In this document: one piece after another, positions 62,780-64,000 of the stretch
How positions within the stretch are numbered: the first letter of the stretch is position 1
Layout: the number at the start of each line of letters is the position of its first letter
DNA from: Caldicoprobacter guelmensis
Lineage (GTDB): Bacteria > Bacillota > Clostridia > Caldicoprobacterales > Caldicoprobacteraceae
NCBI RefSeq assembly: GCF_016908415.1
Contig: NZ_JAFBDW010000001.1
Location: 310,001 to 374,000, forward strand
Direction of reading: 5' to 3'
Length of the DNA: 64,000 nt
The notes under the pieces: model-generated
Seen by the model: the letters and a program-made list of their open reading frames with translations, nothing else
Told to the model about the DNA's origin: nothing
Databases searched by the model: none
Translations under genes and position numbers: made by a program

Positions 62780-63547
62780 TTGGATAATAAAATAAAAATA
62801 TTTGAAAACGATTTCATAACTGTAGATTTATCCCAATGGAAAAGAAAAATTAATTTAATCGTAACATCGCCACCTTATAATGTGGGAATTGATTATAGTT
62901 CGCACAATGATTCAAATAGTTATGAAGATTATCTTGAATTTAGTAAAAAATGGCTTGCTAAGGCTTACGATTTACTTGCAGAAGATGGAAGAATGTGTTT
63001 GAACATTCCTTTAGATAAAAATAAAAATGGCTTAAAAAGCGTTTATGCTGACATAGTTACAATTGCTAAAGAAGTAGGATTTAAATACCAAAGTACAATC
63101 ATTTGGAACGAACAAAATATCTCTCGCAGAACAGCATGGGGTTCCTGGTTATCTGCATCTGCACCTTACGTAATCGCTCCTGTTGAAACTATTATATTGC
63201 TGTACAAGCATCAATGGAAAAGGAAAAATAAGGGTACATCTACAATTGAAAAAGAACAATTTATTGAATGGACAAACGGTGTATGGACTTTTAATGGAGA
63301 AAATAGAAAAAAAATTGGGCATCCTGCGCCTTTCCCTGTTGAATTACCTAGAAGATGCATAAAACTTTTCAGTTTCATGGAGGATATTGTACTTGATCCC
63401 TTTTTGGGAAGTGGCTCCACTTTGATTGCTGCTCTTGAAGAAGGTAGACAAGGAATTGGCATTGAAATAGATTCTTCTTATGTACAATTAGCTATTAAAC
63501 GGATAAAAGATTACTCTGGGAAACAAATGCAATTCCAAATCCAGTAA
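62780..63547 (+). CDS. DNA methyltransferase, beta class (N4-C or N6-A)
   Basis: A 255-residue SAM-dependent DNA methyltransferase. TSPPYN (motif IV) near residue 30 precedes DPFLGSGST (motif I) near residue 210, the order of the beta class. It probably protects the sites of the endonuclease at 60284. The only in-frame start is TTG at 62780 and no ribosome site precedes it; an ATG at 62755 is out of frame by one base, so a small deletion or the IS110 insertion has probably altered the 5' end. AT-rich like the rest of the island. Confidence 0.85.
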   Translation: MDNKIKIFENDFITVDLSQWKRKINLIVTSPPYNVGIDYSSHNDSNSYEDYLEFSKKWLAKAYDLLAEDGRMCLNIPLDKNKNGLKSVYADIVTIAKEVGFKYQSTIIWNEQNISRRTAWGSWLSASAPYVIAPVETIILLYKHQWKRKNKGTSTIEKEQFIEWTNGVWTFNGENRKKIGHPAPFPVELPRRCIKLFSFMEDIVLDPFLGSGSTLIAALEEGRQGIGIEIDSSYVQLAIKRIKDYSGKQMQFQIQ

Positions 63548-63893
63548 TTAAACAAACTACTTACCTACGAAAATTTTGTGCAAACATCACCTTAACAAAT
63601 GGGGGAGTGTAAATATTTTTGTGTATGGGAGCTTTTGGTTCCTTTCTGGCGTTGTTTATTGTGTCACTTTAACCCGGTAACAATATTATAATTTTATAGA
63701 GGTAAAGTATAGCTTAATTGGATCATATGGAAAAAATGCGCCCACAACCGGATTTTTACTTGCAACATATTAACAGATGTAGTAGAATTGTATTCAAAAT
63801 TGTAAATTTGTCTTGAGCTTGTACAAAGAGGGATTTTGACCTTCAACTATTACAATATAAACGAAGCAAATAATACGCGTTTTGGAGGTCAAC
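63548..63893. other. 346-bp intergenic region upstream of the second iorA
   Basis: No open frame of interest. A TATAAT at 63687-63692 lacks a good -35 box; TTGACC near 63836 lacks a properly spaced -10 box. GGAGG at 63884-63888 is the iorA ribosome site. It holds the promoter of the second iorA but I cannot place it. Confidence 0.4.
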
Positions 63894-64000
63894 ATGGCGA
63901 AAAAGCTTTTGATGGGGAACGAAGCAATTGCGCTGGGAGCTATCCATGCAGGCGTAAATGTAGCTACAGGATATCCAGGTACTCCTTCAACAGAAATATT
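63894..64000 (+). CDS. iorA: second indolepyruvate:ferredoxin oxidoreductase alpha subunit (cut by window edge)
   Basis: First 35 codons: KKLLMGNEAIALGAIHAG then GYPGTPSTEI, matching the start of the iorA at 9792-11519 (LMLGNEAIARGAYEAG, AYPGTPSTEI). ATG has GGAGG 5 nt upstream. It is a diverged paralogue in the opposite orientation, so this genome carries at least two such enzymes. Confidence 0.88.
   Translation, partial: MAKKLLMGNEAIALGAIHAGVNVATGYPGTPSTEI

Overview
The window reads as chromosome from a low-to-mid GC, anaerobic, endospore-forming member of the Clostridia, probably a thermophile of the Thermoanaerobacterales type; this placement is an inference. It rests on a GerA-type spore germination operon, a SCIFF-type radical SAM maturase, HprK with a Crh-like HPr, DegS/DegU, ferredoxin-linked indolepyruvate oxidoreductase, TRAP (MtrB), and strong AGGAGG ribosome sites with frequent TTG/GTG starts. 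Nearly everything is on the minus strand; the ger operon, the IS256 transposase, tRNA-Arg and a few genes at the right end are on the plus strand.

Left part (1-20.5 kb): a cyanophycin pair cphB-cphA (cphA cut by the window edge), a degSU two-component system, and a long operon iorA-iorB-paaK-ACT-alr-fthC that links aryl-pyruvate/aryl-acetate metabolism to alanine racemase and folate salvage. Next come a DUF1540 protein, a sugar cassette (ROK kinase plus SIS isomerase), a Gfo/Idh dehydrogenase, glycerate kinase, the SCIFF maturase (with no SCIFF peptide beside it), a glucokinase-type ROK protein, a truncated serpin and a PAS-HD protein.

Middle (20.6-37 kb): an IS4-like transposase gene split by a complete 1.29-kb IS256-family element with a near-perfect target duplication. 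It is followed by the plus-strand gerA-gerC-(small D-type protein)-gerB operon with a sigma-G-like promoter, a DUF3006/MBL-fold pair, creatininase-family hydrolase, RlmD/RlmCD methyltransferase, a five-LysM protein, a sugar isomerase-like protein, an asparaginase II family protein and a thioesterase.

Housekeeping core (36-56.6 kb): ytoI-dnaE-mtrB-small gene-pfkA, then hprK-(solute-binding protein)-murB-PHP-rapZ-yvcK-whiA-crh, which resembles the Bacillus yvcJKL-crh cluster, then uvrC, PspC, a HAD phosphatase, an ECF S-component under a perfect consensus promoter overlapped by repeats, and the rodA/ftsW-type and PBP pair.

Right end (56.7-64 kb): a large GH106-like glycoside hydrolase, tRNA-Arg(CCG) with promoter and terminator, then a visibly AT-rich island. 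The island holds a probable type II restriction endonuclease, a divergent small DNA-binding-like protein with an inverted repeat between them, an IS110-family element with a well-structured candidate bridge RNA, and a beta-class DNA methyltransferase whose 5' end lacks a good start. The window closes with the first 35 codons of a second iorA. The most interesting material is the IS110 bridge RNA candidate inside a restriction-modification locus, the operator-promoter of the ECF gene, the truncated serpin, and the SCIFF maturase without a neighbouring precursor.
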